Below are positions 9,553 to 17,438 of a stretch of DNA of 40,729 nucleotides, piece after piece. The notes below the pieces were generated by a model that saw only the letters and a list, made by a program, of their open reading frames with translations, made no database searches and was not told the DNA's origin. Position 1 is the stretch's first letter. Every line of letters begins with the position of its first letter. The position numbers and the translations under genes are program-made. Source of the DNA: Pseudorhodobacter antarcticus (GTDB taxonomy: Bacteria; Pseudomonadota; Alphaproteobacteria; Rhodobacterales; Rhodobacteraceae); assembly GCF_900110135.1 (NCBI RefSeq), contig NZ_FOCO01000028.1, forward strand, positions 1-40,729, given 5' to 3'.

Positions 9553-10230
9553 TCACCCCGTCACCAGCCCATCCCCCACCACAATTCTGCGGCGGCACAG
9601 GTCTGCGATCTTCTCATCATGGGTGGAGATCAAAAACGTCGTCCCCTCCTCGCGGTTGATCTGTGCGATCAGGTCCATCACCTGCATCGCTGATACCCGG
9701 TCAAGGTTGCCCGTGGGTTCATCCGCCAGCACCAGTTCCGGCCCGTTCATCAAGGCCCGCGCCACCGCAACCCGCTGCTTTTGTCCGCCCGACAGTTTGA
9801 CGGACGGGAAATTGATCCGCTCCTCCAGCCCCATCCGCACCAGCAAATCACGGCCTCGCGCCCGCGCACTTGGCGTCTCGCGCCCCTCGCGGACAGCGGT
9901 GGGAAAAATTACATTTTCCAAGGCCGTAAAATCGGGCAGCAGGTTGTGGAATTGGAACACAAAGCCAATGTGCAGGTTGCGAAACGCGGTCAGTTCCGAA
10001 TCCTGCGCCGCAATAAGGTCTTGGCCCAGCATGGTATACCCCCCTGATGACGGCTTCATCAACGTCCCCAGAATGGTCAGTAACGTGCTTTTGCCCGACC
10101 CGGACGGCCCTAACAGCGCCGCCATTTCCCCCGCCTCCAGCGTCAGCGACAGCCCCCGCAAAACGCGGGTGGCTGCATCGCCCACGCCAAAGGTCTTGAC
10201 CAGATCGCGCACCTCCAACAAAGCGCTCAT
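9553..10230 (-). CDS. ABC exporter ATP-binding subunit (MacB/LolD/DevA-like)
   Basis: A 225-residue nucleotide-binding subunit. Walker A is GPSGSGKST (41-49), the Q-loop is FVFQFHNLLPDFTALENV (the FxNLLPxxTALENV signature of the LolD/MacB/FtsE group), the ABC signature is LSGGQ (146-150), Walker B is LVLADEPTG and the H-loop is STHDE. It forms the third gene of a HlyD-permease-ATPase operon and overlaps the permease stop by 4 nt. Partnered with an FtsX-type permease and a membrane-fusion protein, it likely powers export through a periplasmic adaptor (MacAB/DevBCA type), by mechanotransmission and not by classical transmembrane channelling. The substrate cannot be read from sequence. It may cooperate with an outer-membrane TolC encoded elsewhere. 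Confidence 0.92.
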   Translation of the reverse strand: MSALLEVRDLVKTFGVGDAATRVLRGLSLTLEAGEMAALLGPSGSGKSTLLTILGTLMKPSSGGYTMLGQDLIAAQDSELTAFRNLHIGFVFQFHNLLPDFTALENVIFPTAVREGRETPSARARGRDLLVRMGLEERINFPSVKLSGGQKQRVAVARALMNGPELVLADEPTGNLDRVSAMQVMDLIAQINREEGTTFLISTHDEKIADLCRRRIVVGDGLVTG

Positions 10231-11432
10231 TGACCAATCGCCGTGACGGGATCAACGCGGGCGGCGGCGCGGGCGGGCAAAATCGACGCCGCAATCGCGC
10301 CGATCACCGTCAGCGCAATGGCCAACCCATACGACCCTTGCGTGATGTCCAGCGGCAAGGTGCCCGCCCGAAACGCATCGCGTGTGGGGAACGGCAACAA
10401 GGCCGAATACCCCAACGCCGCCCCCGAAAGTCCGCCCATCAGCCCGATCAGCGCGCCTTGGGTGACGAACACAAAGATCACAAATCCCCGCCCAGCCCCC
10501 ATCGCGCGCATGATCCCAATCTCGGGCCGCCGCCGATAGGTGGACAGCAGAAGTGCCGAGGCAACCCCGATCACAATGGTGATCAAGGCGAATGTTTTCA
10601 GGAAATACCCGGTCTGCGCCTGCGCATCCAATGCCTCCATCAACTGCGCGGCCCCGTCCGTCCATGGCACGGCGTCCAAGCCCGTCAACGCGCGGATGCG
10701 CAGCGCGGTTGTATCGGCCGCGTTCAAATCGCGCAGCTTAATCTCTATCCGCGTGACACCTTGGGGCAGCGCAAACAGGGTGCGCGCGGTGGACAGGCTG
10801 ACAAAAACGCTGCTTTCGTCCATGCGCCCGTTCCCGGTTGCGTAAATTCCACTCAGCGTCAGCACCGAGGCCACCCCGCCAGACGATTGCAACCGCACCG
10901 TTTGCCCCAAGCGCAGCGCCAGATCATCGGCCAGCTTTTGCCCCAGCACCACCAACCCCGCCCCCAGCCGCGCGGTGCCTTGCACCATATACCCGTCCAA
11001 ATCCAGAATGGCGGATTCCAGCCCCGGCTCCACCCCCGTCACGCCCACTTGCGACACCTGCGCGCCCCGCGTCATAAACCCCGCTCCGGTGATCTGCGGC
11101 GACACCGCATTTACACCCGCCACCCCTGCGATCAGCGGCACAAAGGTTTCCGCATCGGCCAGACTGGCCGTGCGCACACGCGCCTTTTCCACGACCGCCA
11201 GAACATGACCTTCGGGAGAGATTAAAATGGCAGGGTCCACCGCCTCTGCCTCAATCGTGATATGGGATAAATCGCCAACGGTGCGGGCCAGAATAAACTC
11301 TGCAAGCCCACCAATCAGCGCGGACATGAAGATGAAAATGAACACCCCCACCGCCACGCCCAAGACCAATAAAGCTGTCTGCGCCTTGCTGGCGGTCAAA
11401 TAGCGGGTGGCGATTTTTAACGCATACAGCAT
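10227..11432 (-). CDS. ABC exporter permease (FtsX/MacB/DevC-like)
   Basis: A 401-residue permease with the four-helix FtsX/MacB topology. There is one N-terminal helix (about 18-42, LLVLGVAVGVFIFIFMSALIGG), a large periplasmic domain (about 45-270) and three C-terminal helices (about 275-297, 320-350, 365-390). The C-terminal RRRPEIGIMRAMGAGRGFVIFVF is the hallmark coupling segment of the family, and DPVTAI near the end is also typical. It sits between the adaptor and ATPase genes: it shares one base with the adaptor stop (TGATG) and overlaps the ATPase by 4 nt. The complex should sit in the inner membrane and push substrate from the periplasm through the adaptor. Confidence 0.9.
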   Translation of the reverse strand: MLYALKIATRYLTASKAQTALLVLGVAVGVFIFIFMSALIGGLAEFILARTVGDLSHITIEAEAVDPAILISPEGHVLAVVEKARVRTASLADAETFVPLIAGVAGVNAVSPQITGAGFMTRGAQVSQVGVTGVEPGLESAILDLDGYMVQGTARLGAGLVVLGQKLADDLALRLGQTVRLQSSGGVASVLTLSGIYATGNGRMDESSVFVSLSTARTLFALPQGVTRIEIKLRDLNAADTTALRIRALTGLDAVPWTDGAAQLMEALDAQAQTGYFLKTFALITIVIGVASALLLSTYRRRPEIGIMRAMGAGRGFVIFVFVTQGALIGLMGGLSGAALGYSALLPFPTRDAFRAGTLPLDITQGSYGLAIALTVIGAIAASILPARAAARVDPVTAIGQ

Positions 11433-12622
11433 CAGGGCACCATAACCCTGACCGCTTGCCCCGCCTCAATGCCCGTGCCATCGACGATCATCGCGTCGCC
11501 CACGGCAAGCCCTTTGGTTACAATCAAACGTGCCGCGGGCCAATCAACCACCTCCACCGGCTGAAACCGCGCGGTGCCGTCCTTGACCAGAAAAACGCCC
11601 TCCTCCGCATCCTTGGTCACCAGTGCCGTGCGCGGCAGGGTCAGGGCGGCATCTTGTTGATCCACCACAATATTTGCGGTCACGGTTAGGCCAATCGGGG
11701 CCTCAACGCCTTCATCAAACATCAGCTTCAACGCCAGCCCGCCCGTCGCCACATCCACCCGCGATGATACAAAACCAACGCGTCCCGGGCGCGCCTCCCC
11801 CTCCCCCGCCAGTTGCAAAACCGCCAGTTGCCCGCGCGAGATCTGGGTGGCATAGCCTTCGTCCACGTCCGTCTCCACCAGCAGATCCGTCAAATCGGCC
11901 AGCGTCATTAGCACCAGAGAAGGATCCACGCTTTGCCCCGGATCAACCGCCAGCAGCAAAACATCCCCCGCAATCGGCGCGCGCAGGGTATAGTTTTCCA
12001 GCGCAATCCGTGCCTGATCCACCAAAGCCGTTGTCCGCGCCACCTCTTGCCCAGCCGATTGCACCGCGCGGGCCTGCGCATCAAGCACGCTGCGCGCAAT
12101 GTTGCGACCCAGCGCCACAGACCGCGCGTAAGTTTCAACCGCGCCAACTTGCGCCACCAACGCCGCATCCAACCCCGCCACCGCTTGGCGCATGCTGGCG
12201 TTCGCGGCCTGCGCATTGATCTGCGCCAACACCTGCCCCGCCGTCACCACGTCACCCTCAGCCACCAAAAGCGCGTCCAGCCTGCCGCTGACCAAGGGCC
12301 GCACCGCCACCGACTGCGCGGAGGCAATCCGTCCGTTCACCGCCAGAATTCGCGTGACGGGCGCAAGCGTGGCCACTTCAACGGCAACCACAAGCGGCTG
12401 TGTGACCCAAGGTTGAAAATACCCCGCGACCGACAGACCAACCGCCAAAATCCCCGCCCCGAACCAAAGCCAACAACGCTGGCGCGGCACAGGCGCTTTT
12501 GTGGCCGAAACCACTGGCCGCAACGCGGGAACCTGCGGCGGCACCGCAGTTTTGGCCGCATCCTTTGGCACGGGGTCCAACTTGTCGGCCACATCCTTTT
12601 TGTCTGATGCCATCTTGACCAT
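11432..12622 (-). CDS. HlyD/MacA-type periplasmic adaptor subunit
   Basis: A 396-residue membrane-fusion protein. It has a cytoplasmic Lys/Pro-rich leader (1-55), one membrane helix (about 58-78, CWLWFGAGILAVGLSVAGYF), a lipoyl half-domain (VNGRIASAQSVAVRPLVSGRLDALLVAEGDVVTAGQVLAQ), a helical hairpin (about 130-200), the second lipoyl half (ENYTLRAPIAGDVLLL) and beta-barrel and membrane-proximal domains. Starts at 12622 (MVKMASDKK) and 12613 are both possible, with no clear ribosome-binding site. A longer frame reaches 12673 but would end 4 bp from the FNR box at 12677-12690. It is first in an operon with the permease and ATPase, and divergent from cbpA. Confidence 0.85.
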   Translation of the reverse strand: MVKMASDKKDVADKLDPVPKDAAKTAVPPQVPALRPVVSATKAPVPRQRCWLWFGAGILAVGLSVAGYFQPWVTQPLVVAVEVATLAPVTRILAVNGRIASAQSVAVRPLVSGRLDALLVAEGDVVTAGQVLAQINAQAANASMRQAVAGLDAALVAQVGAVETYARSVALGRNIARSVLDAQARAVQSAGQEVARTTALVDQARIALENYTLRAPIAGDVLLLAVDPGQSVDPSLVLMTLADLTDLLVETDVDEGYATQISRGQLAVLQLAGEGEARPGRVGFVSSRVDVATGGLALKLMFDEGVEAPIGLTVTANIVVDQQDAALTLPRTALVTKDAEEGVFLVKDGTARFQPVEVVDWPAARLIVTKGLAVGDAMIVDGTGIEAGQAVRVMVP

Positions 12623-12676
12623 AATCCATAATGAGCTGCCAACCCCGTTGCCTACCACAAAGCCCCCCATCAAGGG

Positions 12677-12690
12677 TTGATATGGATCAA
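12677..12690. promoter_or_regulatory. Consensus FNR-type box between the exporter operon and cbpA
   Basis: TTGATATGGATCAA is a perfect match to the FNR consensus TTGAT-N4-ATCAA. Toward the exporter a 22-nt spacer leads to TAGGCA (12654-12649), comparable to the TAGGGT found in the N-ATPase promoter, and would give a short leader before 12622. Toward cbpA the site is 90 bp from the start and the 22-nt position (CCAATT) is a poor -10. Which gene it serves is open. It could serve both. Confidence 0.65.
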
Positions 12691-12780
12691 CGACAGCGCC
12701 CCGCGCCGCGTGCCAATTGGTGCGAATTGTCCCGGCGGCGCAGTGCCCCTCGCGCAGCCAAGGACATTGAAGGAGGCCGG

Positions 12781-13713
12781 ATGCCCGATGATCCCTACAA
12801 GACCCTTGGCCTGACCAAGCAAGCCACGGCAGACGACATCAAGAAAGCCTACCGCAAGCTGGTGCGCACCAGCCACCCCGATTTGCACCCCGATGATCCG
12901 GCTGCCGAGGCGCGGTTCAAGGCCATCGCCTCCGCGCATGACCTGCTCAAAGACCCCGCCACCCGCGCGCGGTTTGACGCGGGCGAGATTGACGCCGCTG
13001 GCACCGAACGCCCGCAGCGCCAGTATTATCGCGATTTCGCCGATGCGCCGGATAACGCTTACCAGCAAAGTCGCGGCTATGGGGCCAACCCCGATCCCGC
13101 TGATATCTTTGCCGAAATTCTGCGCAAACGGGGCCGCCAACAAGGCGCGCAAGGCCAAGGCTTCGCGGCCCCCGGCCAAGACATGCGCTTCACGCTAGAG
13201 GTTGGCTTTCTGGAGGCGGCCCTTGGCGATGAGGCCCGGATCACCCTGCCCGATGGCCAAACCCTTGGCGTCAAAATCCCGCAAGGCACGGCAGATGGCC
13301 AAACCCTGCGCCTGCGCGGTAAGGGCGGCCCCGGATATGGCGGGGGGCCTGCGGGCGATGCGCTTATCACTGTAACCCTTCGCCCCCACCCGCTGTTTCG
13401 CCGCAATGGGGATGACATTGAGGTGACGCTGCCCATCACGATTGCCGAGGCTGTCCTGGGTGGCAAGGTCACCGCCCCCACCATCGACGGCCCCGTGGGG
13501 CTAACCATCCCGGCGGGCGCCAGCTCTGGCCGCATCTTGCGCCTGCGCGGGCGTGGTGTGGGGCGCGCGGGCAGCACGGCCAAGGGCGACCAAAGGGTGG
13601 AGTTGCGGATTGTGTTGTCCCCCGAACAAGATACTGCCTTGCATGACTTTCTGGCCAAACACCAAGGCACGTTCGACCCCCGCAAAGATCTGCTGAAAGG
13701 GGCCACCCCATGA
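12781..13713 (+). CDS. cbpA: CbpA-type DnaJ-like co-chaperone
   Basis: A 310-residue J-domain protein. The J domain fills residues 1-65 with the HPD motif at 32-34 (TSHPDLHPDD), which stimulates the ATPase of DnaK. A Gly/Gln-rich linker follows (about 75-135, including RGRQQGAQGQGF). Two DnaJ C-terminal substrate-binding repeats then run to the end (EVGFLEAALGDEARI...LPDG, PHPLFRRNGDDIEVTLPITIAEAVLGG, LRLRGRGV). The four-cysteine zinc finger of true DnaJ is absent, which identifies the CbpA class. Start at 12781 is preceded by a near-perfect AAGGAGG 5 nt upstream. The following gene encodes the cognate modulator and overlaps by 4 nt. Confidence 0.92.
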   Translation: MPDDPYKTLGLTKQATADDIKKAYRKLVRTSHPDLHPDDPAAEARFKAIASAHDLLKDPATRARFDAGEIDAAGTERPQRQYYRDFADAPDNAYQQSRGYGANPDPADIFAEILRKRGRQQGAQGQGFAAPGQDMRFTLEVGFLEAALGDEARITLPDGQTLGVKIPQGTADGQTLRLRGKGGPGYGGGPAGDALITVTLRPHPLFRRNGDDIEVTLPITIAEAVLGGKVTAPTIDGPVGLTIPAGASSGRILRLRGRGVGRAGSTAKGDQRVELRIVLSPEQDTALHDFLAKHQGTFDPRKDLLKGATP

Positions 13714-14039
13714 CCAACAGCTTTTCCGAAGATCAAGTGATCGCCACCATCACCCGCCTGACCCGCCCGCAGCTGACAGGCTTCATTCAGGCCGAATTCA
13801 TCCGCCCGCACCAAACCGCCGCCGGATACACGTTCCAGCGCATCGATATCGCGCGCATCGAATTGCTGTGCGACCTGTCCCACGACCTTGATCTGGATGA
13901 AACGGCCCTTGGCGTGGTCATATCCTTGCTGGACCAGCTTCATAGCGCGCGTCAGGAACGTGCCGCCTTGACCCGTGCGCTGGCCGCTTTGCCACCCGAT
14001 CTTCATGCCCAGATCATTGCCGCGATGATGCCGCCTTAA
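13710..14039 (+). CDS. cbpM: CbpM-like chaperone modulator
   Basis: A 109-residue all-helical protein of the CbpM / MerR-like family. In enterobacteria CbpM binds the J domain of CbpA and inhibits it. Expected features are present: an N-terminal helical part (EDQVIATITRLTRPQLTGFIQAEFIRP), the IDIARIELLCDLSHDLDLDETALGVVISLLDQL central block (typical RI.LL.DL..dL.......V.LLdqL) and a C-terminal helix (LHAQIIAAMM). Identification rests on this block and on genetic linkage: its ATG overlaps the cbpA stop by 4 nt. The plus-strand pair ends a few bases from the convergent phospholipase-D-like gene, with no obvious terminator between. Confidence 0.85.
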   Translation: MTNSFSEDQVIATITRLTRPQLTGFIQAEFIRPHQTAAGYTFQRIDIARIELLCDLSHDLDLDETALGVVISLLDQLHSARQERAALTRALAALPPDLHAQIIAAMMPP

Positions 14040-14046
14040 GCGTCCG

Positions 14047-15588
14047 TTACAGCAACCATTCAACAGGCAACCACCCCACAACCATCACCACCACGCGTTT
14101 GAACAGGGTTGACCCCGGCTCCTGTGTCAAAACCTTACCGTTGGCTTGGTCAATCCAAACCAACCGCAAGTCTTTCCGCTTCACCTGCCACGCCACGCCT
14201 GACAACCCAAGGTCAAACGCAGCGTGCAATGCTTCCGCCATCACGGCGCTTTCAATCAACAGCCCCATTTCGGTGTTCAAAGTGGTGGATCGCGGGTCAA
14301 AATTGAACGAGCCCACGAAAATCCGTGCCCCGTCTACCGCAAATGTCTTCGCATGCAAACTGGCTCCGGACGATCCGAACGGTCCCTTTTTCACGCGCGG
14401 TGTCTGCGTGTCCTTGCGGGCGTGCAGTTCAAACAAGTCCACCCCAGCGCGCAGCAATGCGCGGCGGCGCTTGGCGTATCCGGCATGGACTGGCACCACA
14501 TCCGTCGCCTCCAGTGAATTGGTCAGCATCCGCACGGCAACACCGCGCTTAGTCAGCATTGCAAACGCCCGCACACCCGCCGCCCCCGGCACGAGGTAGG
14601 GCGAAACACCATCAAACCGCACGCCAATCTCCCCCACCGCCTGCATCAGCTTGGTCGCCAGCAAGTCCTCGCGCCGCACCGCCCCTTGGCCTTTGATCGG
14701 GTCATCGCTGACCAACAGGGCACGAGTCCACTCCAACCCCAAATCCCCCTTGGCCATGTTTGCAATAACGTCAGACCGTTCCAAAACCTTTTGGAAATCG
14801 GTAAATTGCGGGTTGGATTGGAAGCGCGCCAGACCATCGCCAATCGGATCGCCGCCATTTGTGGGCCGGATAATTTGGTCCACGCCAAGCACCGAAGGGG
14901 CCGCCCAATAGCGGTCAAAATCCGCCGCAACATGCGCCACAATCGCCCCCACCGCCAAAATATCCAGATCAACGAAAAGTGCGGCCTCGCCGATTTTGAA
15001 ATACGCATCCCCCACATTGCGCCCGCCTAAAATGGTGACGAGCCCATCCACGGTAAAAGACTTGTTATGCATCCGGCGGTTCAGGCGAAAGAAGTCGAAC
15101 GCATAAGACAGCGCTTTGAACCGGCGCAGGTTGAACGGGTTGTAAAGCCGGACCTGCACATTGGGATGGGCGTGCAGCGCCGCCAATTCGCGGTCCAGCC
15201 CCCAAACACCATTGTCATCCAGCAACAGGCGAATCCTGACCCCACGATCCGCCGCCCGCAGCAGCGCGTCCAGCAGCAAATACCCGGTCAAATCGCCGCG
15301 CCAAATGTAATATTGTGCATCAATCGACGCCACCGCCGCATCCGCCAGCATTATTCGCGCGGCAAAGGCATCATCGCCATCTTGAAGCGCCAACACTCCC
15401 GTTTTGCCCGTCTGGCCCACCGCCTTCGAGGCCAAGGCCAGCGCCAATCGCCCTGATGTCGCAGGCGGCAAAGCGGTGCTGTTGGCGCGCTCCTCGCCTT
15501 TTGGCACTGCAAACGCCCAGCGCGCCAGCATAACGGCAATGCTAACCACCACTCCAAACCCCAAAAAAATCTTGATTAAAATCAACAT
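14047..15588 (-). CDS. Phospholipase D-like / cardiolipin-synthase-like membrane protein
   Basis: A 513-residue protein with one N-terminal membrane helix (about 3-27) and two PLD catalytic motifs: HNKSFTVDG (H174, K176, D181) with GGRN, and HAKTFAVDG (H412, K414, D419) with GSFNFDPRS. The two HxK(x)4D half-sites imply a single active site that forms a phosphohistidine intermediate. The enzyme would act at the periplasmic face on phospholipids, as cardiolipin synthase or phospholipase; substrate choice cannot be decided. The start at 15588 gives a TAATG overlap with the stop of the upstream EEP gene, and a 16-codon upstream extension is discarded. The nearby EEP hydrolase is a common partner of such PLD proteins. 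Confidence 0.88.
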   Translation of the reverse strand: MLILIKIFLGFGVVVSIAVMLARWAFAVPKGEERANSTALPPATSGRLALALASKAVGQTGKTGVLALQDGDDAFAARIMLADAAVASIDAQYYIWRGDLTGYLLLDALLRAADRGVRIRLLLDDNGVWGLDRELAALHAHPNVQVRLYNPFNLRRFKALSYAFDFFRLNRRMHNKSFTVDGLVTILGGRNVGDAYFKIGEAALFVDLDILAVGAIVAHVAADFDRYWAAPSVLGVDQIIRPTNGGDPIGDGLARFQSNPQFTDFQKVLERSDVIANMAKGDLGLEWTRALLVSDDPIKGQGAVRREDLLATKLMQAVGEIGVRFDGVSPYLVPGAAGVRAFAMLTKRGVAVRMLTNSLEATDVVPVHAGYAKRRRALLRAGVDLFELHARKDTQTPRVKKGPFGSSGASLHAKTFAVDGARIFVGSFNFDPRSTTLNTEMGLLIESAVMAEALHAAFDLGLSGVAWQVKRKDLRLVWIDQANGKVLTQEPGSTLFKRVVVMVVGWLPVEWLL

Positions 15589-16301
15589 TATGCGTCTGCT
15601 TCCCAGCTTGGAGCCAGAACCCGAAACCGCGCCCAAACGGGCCGATGATCAGAGGCAATAATCGCGTCCGGCCCGCTCATCACGGCGCTGCCCGTCAATT
15701 CAAGATCACGGCTGTAGGCCAACCTGTCCAGATGCAAAAACGGCCGCCCCGCCGGAAAGCTGGGGCCGGGGCTGTGCAGCTGCAACCAATCGGGCAGCGT
15801 CTCCCATCCGCGCCCATCACGCCACTCGTTGTAATCGCCCGCGATGATTGTGGGGCGGTGCTCCAACTCCGCCAGCCGCGCCGCGATAAAGGCAATCTGG
15901 CGGCGGCGGTTGCCCCGCAACAGGCCCAGATGCACGCCCACCACCCGCAGCGCCGCACCGCGCAGGGTCAAATCCACCACAACCACCCCGCGCGGCTCCA
16001 AAGCGGGCAAATCATGGCGGTGGATAGCATCCACCCGGATGCCGGGACGCTTGAGCATGGCAATTCCGTGCCAGCCAAGGCCAACCCCCGTGGGTGTCAG
16101 ATCAATCACCTCAAACGGCCCAATCCGGCCCTGAAGGATGGGCAAGGCGGTGGGGCGCGGGTGGCGGCGAAAATCGGCTTCCTGCAACACGACGATATCG
16201 GCGTCAAACCCTGCGATGGCATCAATTGTGCGGGCTGGGCGGCGGCGAAAATCGCGGCCAAGGCCGGCGCGGATGTTCCAGCTGGCCACCGTCATGTCCA
16301 T
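15588..16301 (-). CDS. Endonuclease/exonuclease/phosphatase (EEP) family hydrolase
   Basis: A 237-residue metal-dependent phosphohydrolase. Motifs in order: SWNIRAG (N9), VLQEAD (E41), RVVGVHLGLL, the metal/catalytic GDYNEW (Asp/Asn pair), the LDRLAYSRDL segment and terminal SDHRPVWARF with the catalytic Asp-His. No signal peptide is obvious, so it may be cytoplasmic. The family includes nucleases, sphingomyelinases and inositol phosphatases. The translational coupling to the PLD-like gene (TAATG) suggests joint action in lipid or nucleic-acid turnover. Start at 16301 (MDMTVASWNI) is preferred over the ATG at 16334, because EEP proteins begin within a few residues of the SWNIR strand. Ribosome-binding site is weak. 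Confidence 0.85.
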   Translation of the reverse strand: MDMTVASWNIRAGLGRDFRRRPARTIDAIAGFDADIVVLQEADFRRHPRPTALPILQGRIGPFEVIDLTPTGVGLGWHGIAMLKRPGIRVDAIHRHDLPALEPRGVVVVDLTLRGAALRVVGVHLGLLRGNRRRQIAFIAARLAELEHRPTIIAGDYNEWRDGRGWETLPDWLQLHSPGPSFPAGRPFLHLDRLAYSRDLELTGSAVMSGPDAIIASDHRPVWARFRVLAPSWEADA

Positions 16302-16455
16302 CGTTCCCACAATCTCTTTCCTCTCGTGGCGCAACGCAAAGGGCTTTCTCGCCCTTATCCTATACGCCCTCCGACCAGAAATTGCGACAGATCATAGCGG
16401 CACAAAGGTTGCGTTTTGGTCGGGACCAACCAGGCCCCCGCCAAGAAGGCGCAGA

Positions 16456-16923
16456 TTACTGAACGGCGACATTGTTGAAACCGGCCAAGCCATGCGCATC
16501 CACATCCGCCTTGGTGATGCGCAATCCAATCATCTGAACGCCCATTTTGGCGATGCCGTTCGTCAGAAGCATCCGATTGGTGTTGGGCATGACAAAATTG
16601 AAATACTCAATCCGGCCTTCCGGGTCCTGCACCGAAAAGGTGACTTTGCCGACCTCAAAATTATCGGCGCTCAACACTGTCCAACCGGTATAAGGGCCGG
16701 GGGCCGCCCCACCGCCCTGCCCCTCAGCGGCATTCACCGCCGCGATTTGGGCCTCGGTCATCGGGACTGGCAGGATCATATAGGTGACCTCTTTCACCAC
16801 TTGATCGCCAGCAGCGGTCATACCCACGACTGTTTTGGTCGTTGCAGTTTGGGCTGCAAGAAGGCCTGCGCTGCCGATCGGGCAGAACGTGGCGGCAAGG
16901 GTGGTTTTTAAAATCGAACGCAT
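16456..16923 (-). CDS. Secreted protein of unknown function
   Basis: A 155-residue protein. The start at 16923 is backed by AAGGAG 8 nt upstream. It has a signal peptide (MRSILKTTLAATFCPIGSAGLLAAQ, cleavage near residue 24). The mature part has no motif I recognise: a Thr/Val-rich start, a Gly/Ala/Pro linker (EGQGGGAAPGP), then an apparent beta-rich domain (GWTVLSADNFEVGKVTFSVQDPEGRIEYFNFVMPN). A single Cys occurs inside the signal. It lies just downstream of the CsbD-like pair on the same strand, about 85 bp apart. No function is proposed. Confidence 0.7.
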   Translation of the reverse strand: MRSILKTTLAATFCPIGSAGLLAAQTATTKTVVGMTAAGDQVVKEVTYMILPVPMTEAQIAAVNAAEGQGGGAAPGPYTGWTVLSADNFEVGKVTFSVQDPEGRIEYFNFVMPNTNRMLLTNGIAKMGVQMIGLRITKADVDAHGLAGFNNVAVQ

Positions 16924-17008
16924 AGGGGGACTCCTTGGCTTCAAGGGGTTACCGGGGGCAAACACGGCGTTGCCCGGGCAGGTCTCATCTTGGGCGGGCA
17001 TTCCCCCC

Positions 17009-17164
17009 CTAATTGCTGTCAATCGTCACGCCATGATCACCTATCTGGATGACGATGCCGCTTTGGCGCGCTTGATAGTAAAGATAGCCCAAACCAGCGG
17101 CCACAACAGCAAGCACCGCGACCAGACCACCAACACGCTTTGGGTCATCGGCGTGCGCTTTCAC
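17009..17164 (-). CDS. 51-residue single-span membrane protein, GTG start
   Basis: A small gene in the tail of csbD. The GTG at 17164-17162 overlaps the csbD-like stop by 4 nt (GTGA), the frame is open for 52 codons and ends in TAG. The product begins VKAHADDPKRVGGL, has one hydrophobic helix (about 13-31: GLVAVLAVVAAGLGYLYY) and ends in a polar tail (QARQSGIVIQIGDHGVTIDSN). That is a short periplasmic or cytoplasmic strand-like end. The coupled overlap, the sensible hydrophobic/positive-inside layout and the absence of a competing gene support it. Homologues are likely under-annotated because of length. The other frame here reads out of register. Confidence 0.6.
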   Translation of the reverse strand: MKAHADDPKRVGGLVAVLAVVAAGLGYLYYQARQSGIVIQIGDHGVTIDSN

Positions 17165-17334
17165 TTGCCACGGAGCGTGTCCTTGATGCCGCCGATGGCG
17201 TTTTGCACCTTGCCCTCAATCGTATCGGCCCGCCCCTCCGCCGCCAACTTGGCATCGCCGACAGCTTTGCCAACCGCCGTCTTAACCTTGCCTTCGACCA
17301 CCTTTGCAGCGCCAATCACACGATCTTTGCCCAT
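17161..17334 (-). CDS. CsbD-family stress-response protein
   Basis: A 57-residue hydrophilic protein with the CsbD repeat pattern: MGKDRVIGAAKVVEGKVKTA, then VGKAVGDAKLAAEGRADTIEG and KVQNAIGGIKDTLRGK. CsbD proteins accumulate in general stress responses in many bacteria and have no assigned activity. It is charged and Ala/Gly/Lys-rich with no membrane span. The start has a weak AGGA sequence about 9 nt before it. It is the first of two overlapping small genes and lies downstream of the Crp/Fnr-like regulator, on the same strand but about 105 bp away. Confidence 0.88.
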   Translation of the reverse strand: MGKDRVIGAAKVVEGKVKTAVGKAVGDAKLAAEGRADTIEGKVQNAIGGIKDTLRGK

Positions 17335-17373
17335 GTCGATATTCCTGTTGAAAAGACTTAAGCCGCCCCATTG

Positions 17374-17401
17374 GCTATACCCAATATCTAGCCGGTATCA
17401 A
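17374..17401 (-). promoter_or_regulatory. Possible promoter of the CsbD-like gene
   Basis: On the minus strand TTGATA (17401-17396), a 16-nt spacer and TATAGC (17379-17374) lie about 40 bp before the CsbD start. The match to sigma70 hexamers is moderate and the location between the regulator stop and the start fits. No EcfG (GGAAC/CGTT) element was seen. It is the only candidate in this 104-bp gap. Confidence 0.3.
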
Positions 17402-17438
17402 AACCGAGGGTGCTGACGCAGGTTAGCCCCCATCCGCG

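Noticed and set aside
13077-14081. A 334-codon minus-strand frame opposite cbpA/cbpM
   Set aside because: Shadow of cbpA in high-GC DNA; its translation is Arg/Gly/Pro-rich with no domain, whereas cbpA/cbpM carry clear motifs and overlaps.
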